A DNA stretch of 64,000 nt from Lysobacter_K koreensis (GCF_042677045.1 NZ_JBHTIH010000002.1:496001-560000), one strand, 5' to 3'; counted from the stretch's first letter, positions 38,024 through 46,086 are shown. Made by a program: numbers and translations. Notes: generated from the letters alone by a model not told the origin.

Positions 38024-38077
38024 GGGCCTGGTCCACGATGCGGACCAGCGGGGTTGCGCAGACCCGCGACGCGGGTC
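38024..38077 (-). terminator. Two hairpins downstream of rodZ
   Basis: CTGGTCC and GGACCAG pair around ACGATGC (38027-38047), and GACCCGC and GCGGGTC pair around GAC (38061-38077). The second hairpin overlaps the rodZ stop codon (38078-38076). The 122-base gap between rodZ and yfgM is the place where ispG and hisS stand in E. coli. Without a T tract, these may act as transcript stabilisers or weak terminators. Confidence 0.45.
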
Positions 38078-38891
38078 AGTCGAGGACCGGCGCGAGCGAG
38101 CCGTCAGAGGATAGCGTAAAGCGCGCCACGTTCGCGCGGCTGAACGGCGCCAGGTCGACGGGCTTGCCAGCCTGCAGGACCTGCACGGCGGTGGCATTGC
38201 CCAACACCAGCCGCGCCACTTCGCCGGCGGCGTAGCTGCGGGTTTGGCCGGCAGCGAGCACACCCTGTTCGATCGCTCGACCATCGGCGGCGAAAACCTG
38301 TACCCAGCTGTCGCCGGTGAACTTCAACCGCAGTGCCGGTTGTGCGATGTCCTGCGCTGGCAGCGACGCCATCGACGCGATCAGCGGCGTGCGCTGCGCA
38401 CTGGCCGAGGCCTGCACGGCGTCGGAAGCGGGTTCGGTGACCGTGGTTGCGGGCATCTCCAGCGATTGCACCGCAAGCTCGTTGTTGGCCAGGTGCGGGC
38501 GCATGCCCATCCACACCGGCACCGCAATGGCGGCGGTGATCGCGATATAGATGGCGCGGCGTGCAGCCTGCTCGGCGATTCGCCGGTAGCGCGGCGTGTG
38601 GGTATGGCTGACCAGGGCCGAAGGTGTGACCGACGCGACGGCGGCCTGCGCGAGCCGCGATTCGATGTCGACTCCGAGCAGGCGCGCATAGCTGCGCAGC
38701 TGCCCGCGGACGAATACCGCCGCGCCCAGCGTGGTCCAATCCTCGGATTCCAACGACTGCACCACCCGTACCGGCATCTTCAGTCGCGCCGAGACGTCCT
38801 CGAGCGAGAGCCCGGCAGCTTCCCGGCCCTGCTGGAGGAGCAGGCCACAACCAGCGCCGTCGCCGGGCGCGATCTGGTTCGACTGCATCAT
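38076..38891 (-). CDS. rodZ: Cytoskeleton protein RodZ
   Basis: Bitopic membrane protein that links MreB to the cell wall machinery and helps keep rod shape. It is 271 residues. The N-terminal helix-turn-helix domain is about 15-85 (LLLQQGREAAGLSLEDVSARLKM in part, then GQLRSYARLLGVD). A basic juxtamembrane segment (RYRRIAEQAARR) precedes the helix near 118-136 (AIYIAITAAIAVPVWMG). A Ser/Thr/Ala-rich periplasmic linker and a C-terminal DUF4115 domain follow (about 190-271, LRLKFTGDSWVQVFAADGR). ATG 38891 overlaps the pilF stop (ATGA). The order pilF-rodZ matches E. coli pilW-rodZ. Confidence 0.95.
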   Translation of the reverse strand: MMQSNQIAPGDGAGCGLLLQQGREAAGLSLEDVSARLKMPVRVVQSLESEDWTTLGAAVFVRGQLRSYARLLGVDIESRLAQAAVASVTPSALVSHTHTPRYRRIAEQAARRAIYIAITAAIAVPVWMGMRPHLANNELAVQSLEMPATTVTEPASDAVQASASAQRTPLIASMASLPAQDIAQPALRLKFTGDSWVQVFAADGRAIEQGVLAAGQTRSYAAGEVARLVLGNATAVQVLQAGKPVDLAPFSRANVARFTLSSDGSLAPVLD

Positions 38892-39751
38892 GGTTTGCCA
38901 CCTTCCCCTGTTTCGAAGCCCCGCGTGTCCGGGAACTCCGCCCTTATTCGCTGAACGTATCTCGCCGCTGCAGCGTTGTCGCCGAGTTGTTGTTCGATTT
39001 GTGACGCAAGCTGCAACGTCTGCGGATCTGCCGGCGCCACGGCGAGCCGACGCTCGGAGAACGCCCGCGCCTGGAAGGCTCGCCCGGCCTTGAACTCCAG
39101 CTCCGCCAAGGCCCCGAGGGCAACCGGGCTGTCGGGATCCAGCATGACCGCGCGGCGCAGGTCGCGCTCGGCTCGCGCGTTCTGGCCGACCTGCATGGCG
39201 CAGGCGCCGGCATTGGCCAGCGCGGCACCCGGGGTGGCATAGCCGGGTGCGGCCAGCGCCTGCTCGAACCAGGCGAGCGATTCGGCGGCACGGCCGTTGC
39301 TGCACAGCCAGGTGCCGTAATTGTTGAGGGTCCCGCCGCGCTCGGGCGCCAGCTCGGCGGCGCGGCGGTAGTGGTCACCGGCATCCGCGGGCTTGCCCAC
39401 ACGATCCAACGCCAAGGCCATGACGGTGTGGGCGTCGGCGGAGCGCGGGTCGAGTTTCAACCCCTGCTTGGCCGCGGATTGGGCACCCGCCAGATCGCCG
39501 GCCGCGAGCCGCTGCTGCGCGAGCTGCACGTGCGCGAGCGCGTTGCCCCCGCGCTTGCGCTTCAGGTTGATCTCCGGCGCGGTGCTTTCGAAGCCCTTGC
39601 GCGACGTATCTGGCCGGATGAAGTCGAGGCGGCTGCAGCCGCTGGCCATCAGCAGCCCGGCCAATACCGCCATCGCGACCAGCCAACCCAGGCACCCGGA
39701 GCGAACCCAATGCTCGCCGGCGCCCTCGCTGGCGGGCCGATCACGCAGCAT
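38888..39751 (-). CDS. pilF: Type IV pilus biogenesis/stability lipoprotein PilF (PilW)
   Basis: Outer-membrane lipoprotein pilotin that helps the PilQ secretin assemble. It is 287 residues. A signal peptide ends in the lipobox LLMASGC near 38, with a longer than usual N-terminal region. Six TPR-like repeats follow, for example HVQLAQQRLAAGDLAGA, VMALALDRVGKPADAGDHY, GTWLCSNGRAAESLAWF, AGACAMQVGQNARAERDL and ALAELEFKAGRAFQARAF. It overlaps rlmN by 11 bases and rodZ by four, so translation is probably coupled along ndk-rlmN-pilF-rodZ. In non-piliated relatives the gene is retained, so its presence alone does not prove pili. Confidence 0.93.
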   Translation of the reverse strand: MLRDRPASEGAGEHWVRSGCLGWLVAMAVLAGLLMASGCSRLDFIRPDTSRKGFESTAPEINLKRKRGGNALAHVQLAQQRLAAGDLAGAQSAAKQGLKLDPRSADAHTVMALALDRVGKPADAGDHYRRAAELAPERGGTLNNYGTWLCSNGRAAESLAWFEQALAAPGYATPGAALANAGACAMQVGQNARAERDLRRAVMLDPDSPVALGALAELEFKAGRAFQARAFSERRLAVAPADPQTLQLASQIEQQLGDNAAAARYVQRIRAEFPDTRGFETGEGGKP

Positions 39752-41009
39752 CGTCGATTCCTTGGGACTGCAGTGTCTTGCGGAAATCCGCCTGGCGCCG
39801 GGTGCGGTCCATCACCTGCCCCTTAAGCTGACCACAGGCGGCATCGATGTCGTCGCCCCGAGTGCGTCGGACCATGGTCAGCACGTGCGAATCCAGCAAC
39901 AGCTTCTGGAATGCGCGGATGTCTTCCTCGGTCGAGCGCTCGAAGCGCGTGCCAGGGAACGGGTTGAACGGGATCAGGTTGACCTTGCCCGCGTCCTTCA
40001 TCTGCACCGCGTTATCGAACTGGCGCATCAGCCGTGCCAACTGGCGCGCATGCACCGGCTGGTCGTTGACGCCCTTCATCAGGGTGTACTCGAAGGTGAT
40101 CGACGAACGCGGCTTGCGCTGCACGTAACGTTGGCAGGCGGCCATCAGTTCGGCGATCGGGTATTTCTTGTTGAGCGGCACCAGTTCGGTGCGCAGCTCG
40201 TCGCTGGCTGCGTGCAGGGACACCGCGAGCGAGACGTCGCTCTCTTCACCCAGCCGATCGATCATCGGCACCATGCCGGCCGTCGACAGAGTCACGCGCT
40301 TGTTGGCCAAGCCGTAGCCCAAGTCGTCGCGCATGATGCTCATCGCGCGCACGACGTTGTCGAAGTTCATCAGCGGCTCGCCCATGCCCATCATCACCAC
40401 GTTGGTCAGCTTGCGCTGCTGGTGCGGGACGTTGCCGAGGTGTCGCGCCGCGACCCAGACCTGGCCGATGATCTCGGCGGTCGACAGGTTGCGGTTGAAG
40501 CCTTGCGTGGCGGTCGAGCAGAACTGGCAATTGAGCGCGCAACCGACCTGCGACGACACGCAAAGCGTGCCGCGGCCCTTGTCGGGGATGAACACCGCCT
40601 CGATGGCGTTCTTCGGATCCATGCCGAGCAGCCACTTGTGGGTGCCGTCGCTGGACGCCTTGTCGAAAATGACCATCGGTGCGCGGACTTCCGCGTGCAG
40701 CTCGAGCTTGGCGCGCAGCACCTTGCCCAGGTCGGTCATGTCGTTGAAATCGGTGACGTAGCGGTGGTGGATCCACTTCATCACCTGATGCGCGCGGAAA
40801 CGCTTCTCGCCGAGCTTCTCCTCGAAGAAGTTCTCGAGCGAAACGCGATCGAGGTCGAACAAGTTCGTCTTGTCCGACCCCGACGCGGTCTTGCCTGCTG
40901 CCTGGAAAGCCAGTTGGTTCGACACGCGCACGGCCGCCTGCGTCGCCTCGTCGGCGAAGCTGCCGTCAAGAACAGCGATATCGATCGTGTTGTCGCGTGT
41001 CGTGGTCAT
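39741..41009 (-). CDS. rlmN: Dual-specificity 23S rRNA/tRNA (adenine-C2)-methyltransferase RlmN
   Basis: Radical SAM enzyme that methylates A2503 of 23S rRNA and A37 of some tRNAs. It is 422 residues. The radical SAM cluster motif is CALNCQFCSTATQGFNRNLS near 155 (CxxxCxxC). The GGEP-like MMGMGEPLMNFDNV follows near 205. The second catalytic Cys is in DDIDAACGQLKG near 397. An N-terminal extension of about 45 residues precedes the first conserved region, KTNLFDLDRVSLENFFEEKL in part. It follows ndk by three bases and overlaps pilF by 11, giving a tight operon. Confidence 0.97.
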   Translation of the reverse strand: MTTTRDNTIDIAVLDGSFADEATQAAVRVSNQLAFQAAGKTASGSDKTNLFDLDRVSLENFFEEKLGEKRFRAHQVMKWIHHRYVTDFNDMTDLGKVLRAKLELHAEVRAPMVIFDKASSDGTHKWLLGMDPKNAIEAVFIPDKGRGTLCVSSQVGCALNCQFCSTATQGFNRNLSTAEIIGQVWVAARHLGNVPHQQRKLTNVVMMGMGEPLMNFDNVVRAMSIMRDDLGYGLANKRVTLSTAGMVPMIDRLGEESDVSLAVSLHAASDELRTELVPLNKKYPIAELMAACQRYVQRKPRSSITFEYTLMKGVNDQPVHARQLARLMRQFDNAVQMKDAGKVNLIPFNPFPGTRFERSTEEDIRAFQKLLLDSHVLTMVRRTRGDDIDAACGQLKGQVMDRTRRQADFRKTLQSQGIDDAA

Positions 41010-41012
41010 GGC

Positions 41013-41438
41013 TTAGCGGGCGTAAACGTCGGTGCTCGGGAAGAAGTACGCGATCTCGTTCGCGGCGTTCTCCAGGCTGTCCGAACCGTGCACGGCGTTG
41101 GCATCGATGCTGTCGGCGAAGTCAGCGCGGATCGTGCCCGGCGCGGCATCCTTCGGGTTGGTGGCACCCATCAGGTCGCGGTGCTTGAGCACGGCGTTGT
41201 CGCCCTGCAGCGCCTGGATCATCACCGGACCGGAAATCATGAACTCGACCAACGCGCTGAAGAACGGGCGCTCGCGGTGCACGGCGTAGAAGCCTTCGGC
41301 TTCCTGCTTGGACAGGTGCTTCATCTTGGCGGCGACGACCTTGAGGCCGGCCTTCTCGAAACGGGTGTAAATCTCGCCCACGACGTTCTTGGCGACGGCA
41401 TCGGGCTTGATGATGGACAGGGTGCGCTCCAGCGCCAT
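41013..41438 (-). CDS. ndk: Nucleoside-diphosphate kinase
   Basis: Balances NTP and dNTP pools by phosphate transfer through a phospho-histidine. It is 141 residues, the standard length. The start MALERTLSIIKPDAVAKN is conserved. The active-site His is in NAVHGSDSLENAANEI near 117. GPVMIQALQGDNAV and LMGATNPKDAAPGTIR are also present. ATG 41438 is preceded by a GGAGAA ribosome site. The 100-base leader contains a terminator-like hairpin. It is the first gene of a long minus-strand unit running to der and is divergent from tetR. Confidence 0.99.
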   Translation of the reverse strand: MALERTLSIIKPDAVAKNVVGEIYTRFEKAGLKVVAAKMKHLSKQEAEGFYAVHRERPFFSALVEFMISGPVMIQALQGDNAVLKHRDLMGATNPKDAAPGTIRADFADSIDANAVHGSDSLENAANEIAYFFPSTDVYAR

Positions 41439-41496
41439 GGAATTTCTCCGGGTAGGCGGGCCGCTGAACAACAAAGTTCGCGCCCGAGAATAACAG

Positions 41497-41522
41497 AAAA
41501 ACCCGTGTCAGGACACGGGTTT
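41497..41522 (-). terminator. Terminator-like hairpin in the ndk leader
   Basis: Perfect 10-bp stem: AAACCCGTGT (41499-41508) and ACACGGGTTT (41513-41522) with a four-base loop, followed on the transcribed strand by further T residues (TTTTT ends at 41497). It lies about 60 bases upstream of the ndk ATG and downstream of the best -10 box. So it could terminate or attenuate ndk transcription; alternatively it ends an unseen short RNA. Confidence 0.7.
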
Positions 41523-41541
41523 AGCCGATATGGCTACGGTA

Positions 41542-41570
41542 ATTCTAACGGATTGGCGCGGGGTTTTGCA
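41542..41570 (-). promoter_or_regulatory. Probable ndk promoter
   Basis: On the minus strand a good -10 box TAGAAT lies at 41547-41542. The -35 region 17 to 18 bases upstream is weak (TGCAAA or CTGCAA). The predicted start, near 41535, is upstream of the hairpin at 41522-41499. Support is from the -10 match and position only. Confidence 0.45.
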
Positions 41571-41618
41571 GCTTCTCCGGCCTCGGATCCGTTGACGGTT
41601 CAGATGCCCGGGGCTAGC

Positions 41619-41636
41619 ATCAAACAAGCGTTTGAT
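41619..41636. promoter_or_regulatory. PsrA-type operator before tetR-fadBA
   Basis: An 18-base palindrome with arms ATCAAAC (41619-41625) and GTTTGAT (41630-41636) around AAGC. The core CAAAC, four bases, GTTTG matches the operator reported for Pseudomonas PsrA (G/CAAAC, 2-4 bases, GTTTG/C). It lies 25 bases upstream of the tetR ATG, where bound repressor would block transcription. Confidence 0.75.
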
Positions 41637-41661
41637 TCACGCGGTCACCCAGGAACCCACG

Positions 41662-42282
41662 ATGGCCTCCACCGCCCACTTCTCGACCAAGGACCGGATC
41701 CTTGGCGCCGCCGAGGAACTGTTCGCGCAGTTCGGCTTCACCGGCACCTCGCTGCGCCAGGTCACCAGCCGCGCCGACGTCAACATCGCCGCGGTTAACT
41801 ACCACTTCGGCAGCAAGGAGAATCTCGTCAACGAGGTGTTCCGCCGGCGCATGGACGAAATGACCGCGCAGCGGCTGGCGGCACTGAAGGTCGCGACCGA
41901 AACCCATCCCGGCGAACTGGAGCCGATCCTGGCCGCGTTCGTGCAACCCGCGCTGGCGATGGCCCAGGACCGCCACGGCGGCGGTGCGTTCGTGCGCGTC
42001 GTGGCCCGCGCCTACGCCGAGAAGAACGACGGCCTGCGCAAGTTCCTGTCCGACCACTACGGCCACGTGCTGCGCGATTTCGCCAAGGCGATCGCTGTCT
42101 GCATGCCGGGCCTGAGCAAGGAGGAGCTGTACTGGCGCCTCGATTTCCTGGCCGGATCGCTGACCTACGCGATGGCGGACTTCGGCCTGATCAAGCGCCC
42201 GTCGGGGGTCAGCGAGGCGACCCATCGCGAGCGCGCGGCGCGCGAACTGATCCGTTTCGCGGCCGCGGGCTTCAAGAGCTGA
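41662..42282 (+). CDS. TetR-family regulator of fatty-acid degradation (PsrA-like)
   Basis: Repressor of 206 residues that probably controls fadBA in response to fatty acids or acyl-CoA. ATG 41662 gives MASTAHFSTKDRILGAAEEL. The TetR helix-turn-helix is about 10-55 (FGFTGTSLRQVTSRADVNIA, then AVNYHFGSKENLV), close to PsrA-type proteins. The effector domain includes RHGGGAFVRVVARAYAEKND and CMPGLSKEELYWRLDFLAGS, segments I associate with the PsrA C-terminal family. A PsrA-type palindrome precedes the gene, so it is likely autoregulated. fadB starts 40 bases after its stop on the same strand. The PsrA assignment is inference from sequence pattern, operator and neighbours. Confidence 0.88.
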   Translation: MASTAHFSTKDRILGAAEELFAQFGFTGTSLRQVTSRADVNIAAVNYHFGSKENLVNEVFRRRMDEMTAQRLAALKVATETHPGELEPILAAFVQPALAMAQDRHGGGAFVRVVARAYAEKNDGLRKFLSDHYGHVLRDFAKAIAVCMPGLSKEELYWRLDFLAGSLTYAMADFGLIKRPSGVSEATHRERAARELIRFAAAGFKS

Positions 42283-42321
42283 TTGACAACAGAACTATTT
42301 AATTACAAGGACTTGGGAAGC

Positions 42322-44697
42322 ATGTCTAACAAACTACTGGTGCGTCGCGCCGCCGTCCTTGGCGCCGGCGTGATGGGCGCACAGATCGCCGCCCACCTCA
42401 CCAACGCCGGCGTCGACACGGTGCTGTTCGACCTGCCGGCCAAGGAAGGCGACCCCAATGGGGTCGTGCAGAAGGCCATCGCGAACCTCGGCAAGCTCAG
42501 CCCCGCCCCGCTCGCCAGCAAATCGCTCGGCGAGCGACTGGTCGCGGCGAACTATGAAACCGGTCTGGAGCAACTGCGCGGCTGCGACCTGATCATCGAG
42601 GCCATCGCCGAACGGATGGACTGGAAGCAGGACCTGTACAAGAAGATCGCGCCGTTCGTCGCCGACACTACGGTGCTGGCGAGCAACACCTCGGGCCTGG
42701 GCATCAACAAGCTGGCCGAGGTGCTGCCGGAGGAATTGCGCCACCGCTTCTGCGGCGTGCACTTCTTCAACCCGCCGCGCTACATGCACTTGGCCGAGTT
42801 GATCCCGGCCAAGACCACCGATGCCGCCGTGCTGGAAGGCCTCGAGACCTTCCTCGTCACCACCCTCGGCAAGGGCGTGGTCATCGCCAAGGACACCCCG
42901 AACTTCATCGGCAACCGCATCGGCGTGTTCTCCATGCTGGCCGCGATGCACCACACCGAGCAGTTCGGGCTGGGCTTCGACACCGTCGACGCGCTGACCG
43001 GCCCGGCCGTCGGCCGGCCCAAGTCGGCGACCTACCGCACCGCGGACGTGGTCGGCCTGGACACCATGGCCCACGTCATCAAGACGATGGCCGACACGCT
43101 GCCCGACGACCCGTGGCACCCGTACTTCAAGGCGCCGAAGTGGCTGGCCGCGCTGATCGAGAAAGGCGCACTCGGCCAGAAGACCGGTACCGGCATCTAC
43201 ACCAAGCGCGGCAAGGACATCCTGGTGCTGGACTTGAAGGCGCAGGACTACCGTGCCTCGGCCGGTGAACTCGATGCTGAGGTCGCCGCACTGCTGAAGG
43301 AGCGCGACCCGGCGAAGAAGTTCGCCGCGCTGCGCGCCAGCGCGCATCCGCAGGCGAAGTTCCTGTGGGCCTGCTTCCGTGACACCTTCCACTACAGCGC
43401 GTTCCACCTGGAGAGCATCGCCGACACCGCGCGCGACGTGGACCTGGCGATCCGCTGGGGTTACGGCTGGTCGATGGGGCCGTTCGAGACCTGGCAAGCC
43501 GCCGGCTGGAAGCAGGTCGCCGACTGGATCGCCGAGGACATCGTCGCGGGCTCGGCGATGAGCAGCGCGCCGCTGCCGAACTGGGTGTTCGACGGCCGCG
43601 ACGGGGTGCACAACACCGAGGGAAGCTACAGTCCGTGCCGCAATTCCAAGGTGCCGCGCTCGGCCAACCCGGTGTACGCGCGCCAGCGCTACCCCGATGC
43701 GCTGCTGGGCGAGAAGTTCTCGCAGGGCCGCAGCGTGTTCGAGAACGACGGCGTGCGGATGTGGGTCGACGAAGGCGACGACATCGCCGTGGTCGGCTTC
43801 AAGACCAAGATGAACACCGTGTCCGACGCCGTGCTCGATGGCCTGCAGGAAGCCATCGCGCGCGCCGAGAAGGACTTCGCCGGCCTGGTGATCGGGCAGC
43901 AGAAGGAGCCGTTCTCCGCGGGCGCCGACCTGGCTGGCGCGCTGGGCGCGCTGCAGGCGGGCAAGCTGGCCGAATTCGAGGCAATGGTCGCCAACTTCCA
44001 GGCCACCAGCCAGCGCATCAAGTACGCGCAGGTGCCGGTGGTCGCGGCGGTGCGCGGCCTGGCGCTCGGCGGTGGCTGTGAGTTCCAGATGCACGCGGCC
44101 AGGACCGTGTTCTCGCTGGAAAGCTACGTAGGACTGGTCGAGGCCGGGGTCGGCCTGCTGCCGGCCGGCGGTGGCCTGAAGGAATTCGCGGTTCGCGCCT
44201 CCGAGGCCGCCGGTCCGGGCGGCGACGTGTTCGCGCAACTCAAGACCGCGTTCGAAAGCGTGGCGATGGGCAAGGTCTCGGCATCGGCCGTGGAGGCGAA
44301 GGAGCTCAAGCTCGCCCGCGACAGCGACGGCATCGTATTCAACGCCTTCGAACTGCTGCACGTGGCCAAGGCCCAGGCGCGCGCACTGGCCGAAAGCGGC
44401 TACCGTCCGCCCCTGCCCGCCCGCCGCATCCAGGTCGCCGGCGAAGTCGGCATCGCCACCTTCAAGATGATGCTGGTCAACATGCTGGAGGGCTATTTCA
44501 TCTCCAAGCACGACTACGAGATCGCCACCCGCATCGCCACGGTCATGTGCGGCGGTGAAGTCGATCGCGGTTCGCTGGTCGATGAAGAGTGGCTGCTGAA
44601 ACTGGAGCGCGAGCACTTCGTCGCGCTGGCGCAGATGCCCAAGACCCAGGAACGCATCGCGCACATGCTCAAGACCGGCAAGCCGCTCCGCAACTAA
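42322..44697 (+). CDS. fadB: 3-hydroxyacyl-CoA dehydrogenase/enoyl-CoA hydratase, FadN-like domain order
   Basis: Multifunctional beta-oxidation enzyme, 791 residues. ATG 42322 gives MSNKLLVRRAAVLGAGVMGA after a GGGAAG ribosome site. The NAD-binding dehydrogenase domain comes first (GAGVMGAQIAAHLTNAG near 13-29; IIEAIAERMDWKQ near 95; catalytic region CGVHFFNPPRYMHL near 145). C-terminal dehydrogenase domains follow, with AKDTPNFIGNRIGVF near 195. The enoyl-CoA hydratase domain is last (about 480-680: FSAGADLAGA, RGLALGGGCEFQMHA). This order is opposite to E. coli FadB and matches the YusL/FadN type. fadA follows after 25 bases. Confidence 0.94.
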   Translation: MSNKLLVRRAAVLGAGVMGAQIAAHLTNAGVDTVLFDLPAKEGDPNGVVQKAIANLGKLSPAPLASKSLGERLVAANYETGLEQLRGCDLIIEAIAERMDWKQDLYKKIAPFVADTTVLASNTSGLGINKLAEVLPEELRHRFCGVHFFNPPRYMHLAELIPAKTTDAAVLEGLETFLVTTLGKGVVIAKDTPNFIGNRIGVFSMLAAMHHTEQFGLGFDTVDALTGPAVGRPKSATYRTADVVGLDTMAHVIKTMADTLPDDPWHPYFKAPKWLAALIEKGALGQKTGTGIYTKRGKDILVLDLKAQDYRASAGELDAEVAALLKERDPAKKFAALRASAHPQAKFLWACFRDTFHYSAFHLESIADTARDVDLAIRWGYGWSMGPFETWQAAGWKQVADWIAEDIVAGSAMSSAPLPNWVFDGRDGVHNTEGSYSPCRNSKVPRSANPVYARQRYPDALLGEKFSQGRSVFENDGVRMWVDEGDDIAVVGFKTKMNTVSDAVLDGLQEAIARAEKDFAGLVIGQQKEPFSAGADLAGALGALQAGKLAEFEAMVANFQATSQRIKYAQVPVVAAVRGLALGGGCEFQMHAARTVFSLESYVGLVEAGVGLLPAGGGLKEFAVRASEAAGPGGDVFAQLKTAFESVAMGKVSASAVEAKELKLARDSDGIVFNAFELLHVAKAQARALAESGYRPPLPARRIQVAGEVGIATFKMMLVNMLEGYFISKHDYEIATRIATVMCGGEVDRGSLVDEEWLLKLEREHFVALAQMPKTQERIAHMLKTGKPLRN

Positions 44698-44722
44698 GCG
44701 ACGACGACACAGGACATTATTC

Positions 44723-45931
44723 ATGAGCAAGCAGATCCAGGACGCCTACATCGTCGCCGCCACCCGCACCCCGGTGGGCAAGGCGCCGCGCGGCGTGTTC
44801 CGCAACACCCGCCCCGACGACATGCTCGCGCACGTGCTGCGCAGCGTGATCGCGCAGGCCCCGGGCATCGACGTCAGCCGCATCGACGACGCGATCATCG
44901 GCTGCGCGATGCCCGAGGGCGAGCAAGGCATGAACGTGGCGCGTATCGGCTTGTTGCTGGCCGGCCTGCCGAACACGATCGCCGCGCAGACCATCAACCG
45001 TTTCTGCTCGTCGGGCCTGCAGGCCGTGGCGCTCGCGGCCGACCAGATCCGCCTCGGCAACGCCGACCTGATGCTGGCCGGCGGCACCGAATCGATGTCG
45101 ATGGTGCCGATGATGGGCAACAAGGTCGCGCTCAGCCCGAGCGTGTTCGCGAACAACGAGAACGTCGCGATCGCCTACGGCATGGGCATCACCGCCGAGA
45201 AGGTCGCCGAGGAATGGAAGATCTCGCGCGAGGACCAGGATGCGTTCGCGCTCGCCTCGCACCAGAAGGCGATCGCGGCGATCCAGGCCGGCGAGTTCCA
45301 GGACGAGATTTCGCCGTATGAAGTGGTTTCGCACCTGCCCGATCTGGCCGGCAACGCGATCCGGTTGAAGAAGGCGCTGGTCGACACCGACGAGGGCCCG
45401 CGTCCGGATTCGTCGATCGAAGGCTTGGCCAAGCTCAAGCCGGTCTTCCGCAACGGCCAGTTCGGCGGCAGCGTCACCGCCGGCAATAGCTCGCAGATGA
45501 GCGACGGCGCCGCCGCGGTGCTGCTGGCGTCCGGGCAGGCGGTCAAGGACTACGGTCTGACCCCGCTCGCACGTTTCGTCAGCTTCTCGGTCGCCGGCGT
45601 GCGCCCGGAGGTGATGGGCATCGGCCCGATCGCGGCGATCCCGAAGGCGCTCAAGCAGGCAGGCCTGACCCGCGACCAGATCGACTGGATCGAACTCAAC
45701 GAAGCCTTCGCCGCGCAGGCGCTGGCGGTGATCCGCGATTCGGCCCTCGATCCGGCCAAGGTCAATCCGCTGGGAGGCGCGATCGCGCTAGGCCATCCGC
45801 TGGGCGCAACCGGTGCGGTGCGCACCGCGACGATCGTGCATGGGATGCGTCGGAGGAATGAGAAGTATGGAATGGTCACCATGTGCATCGGGACCGGCAT
45901 GGGTGCAGCCGGCATCTTCGAGGCGCTTTAA
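44723..45931 (+). CDS. fadA: Acetyl-CoA C-acyltransferase (3-ketoacyl-CoA thiolase) FadA
   Basis: Cleaves 3-ketoacyl-CoA to acetyl-CoA and a shortened acyl-CoA, the last step of beta-oxidation. It is 402 residues. The nucleophilic Cys is in INRFCSSGLQAV near 94. The NEAFAAQ motif is near 328, the catalytic His in GGAIALGHPLGATGAVR near 358 and the second Cys in MCIGTGMGAAGIFEAL at the end. All catalytic residues are present. It is the last gene of tetR-fadB-fadA. A diverged duplicate of its last codons occurs about 80 bases downstream. Confidence 0.97.
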   Translation: MSKQIQDAYIVAATRTPVGKAPRGVFRNTRPDDMLAHVLRSVIAQAPGIDVSRIDDAIIGCAMPEGEQGMNVARIGLLLAGLPNTIAAQTINRFCSSGLQAVALAADQIRLGNADLMLAGGTESMSMVPMMGNKVALSPSVFANNENVAIAYGMGITAEKVAEEWKISREDQDAFALASHQKAIAAIQAGEFQDEISPYEVVSHLPDLAGNAIRLKKALVDTDEGPRPDSSIEGLAKLKPVFRNGQFGGSVTAGNSSQMSDGAAAVLLASGQAVKDYGLTPLARFVSFSVAGVRPEVMGIGPIAAIPKALKQAGLTRDQIDWIELNEAFAAQALAVIRDSALDPAKVNPLGGAIALGHPLGATGAVRTATIVHGMRRRNEKYGMVTMCIGTGMGAAGIFEAL

Positions 45932-46008
45932 TGCATCGACGCGACGGATCGCACGCGGCGCGCGGCGGCGCGATGCATATCCGGACTGGAGTGGTCCACC
46001 ACGGCGCG

Positions 46009-46065
46009 GTCACGAGGTGCATCGGCACCGGGATGGGCGCGGCGGGCGTGTTCGAAGCGCTCTAG
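46009..46065 (+). pseudogene. Remnant of a thiolase C-terminus downstream of fadA
   Basis: The bases 46009-46065 encode VTRCIGTGMGAAGVFEAL and a TAG stop. The last residues of FadA are VTMCIGTGMGAAGIFEAL, so 16 of 18 positions agree. Nearly every difference in the DNA is at a third codon position, so this is not a recent exact copy. No thiolase sequence is recognisable before 46009 apart from this tail. It is probably the relic of a second thiolase gene or of an old tandem duplication. Confidence 0.75.
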
Positions 46066-46086
46066 CGCCAGCCATGTAAGAAAGAC

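Noticed and set aside
45883..46065. A 60-codon gene after fadA
   Set aside because: Only the last 18 codons resemble a protein (the thiolase tail); the frame starts inside fadA in another phase, so it is listed as a remnant, not a gene.
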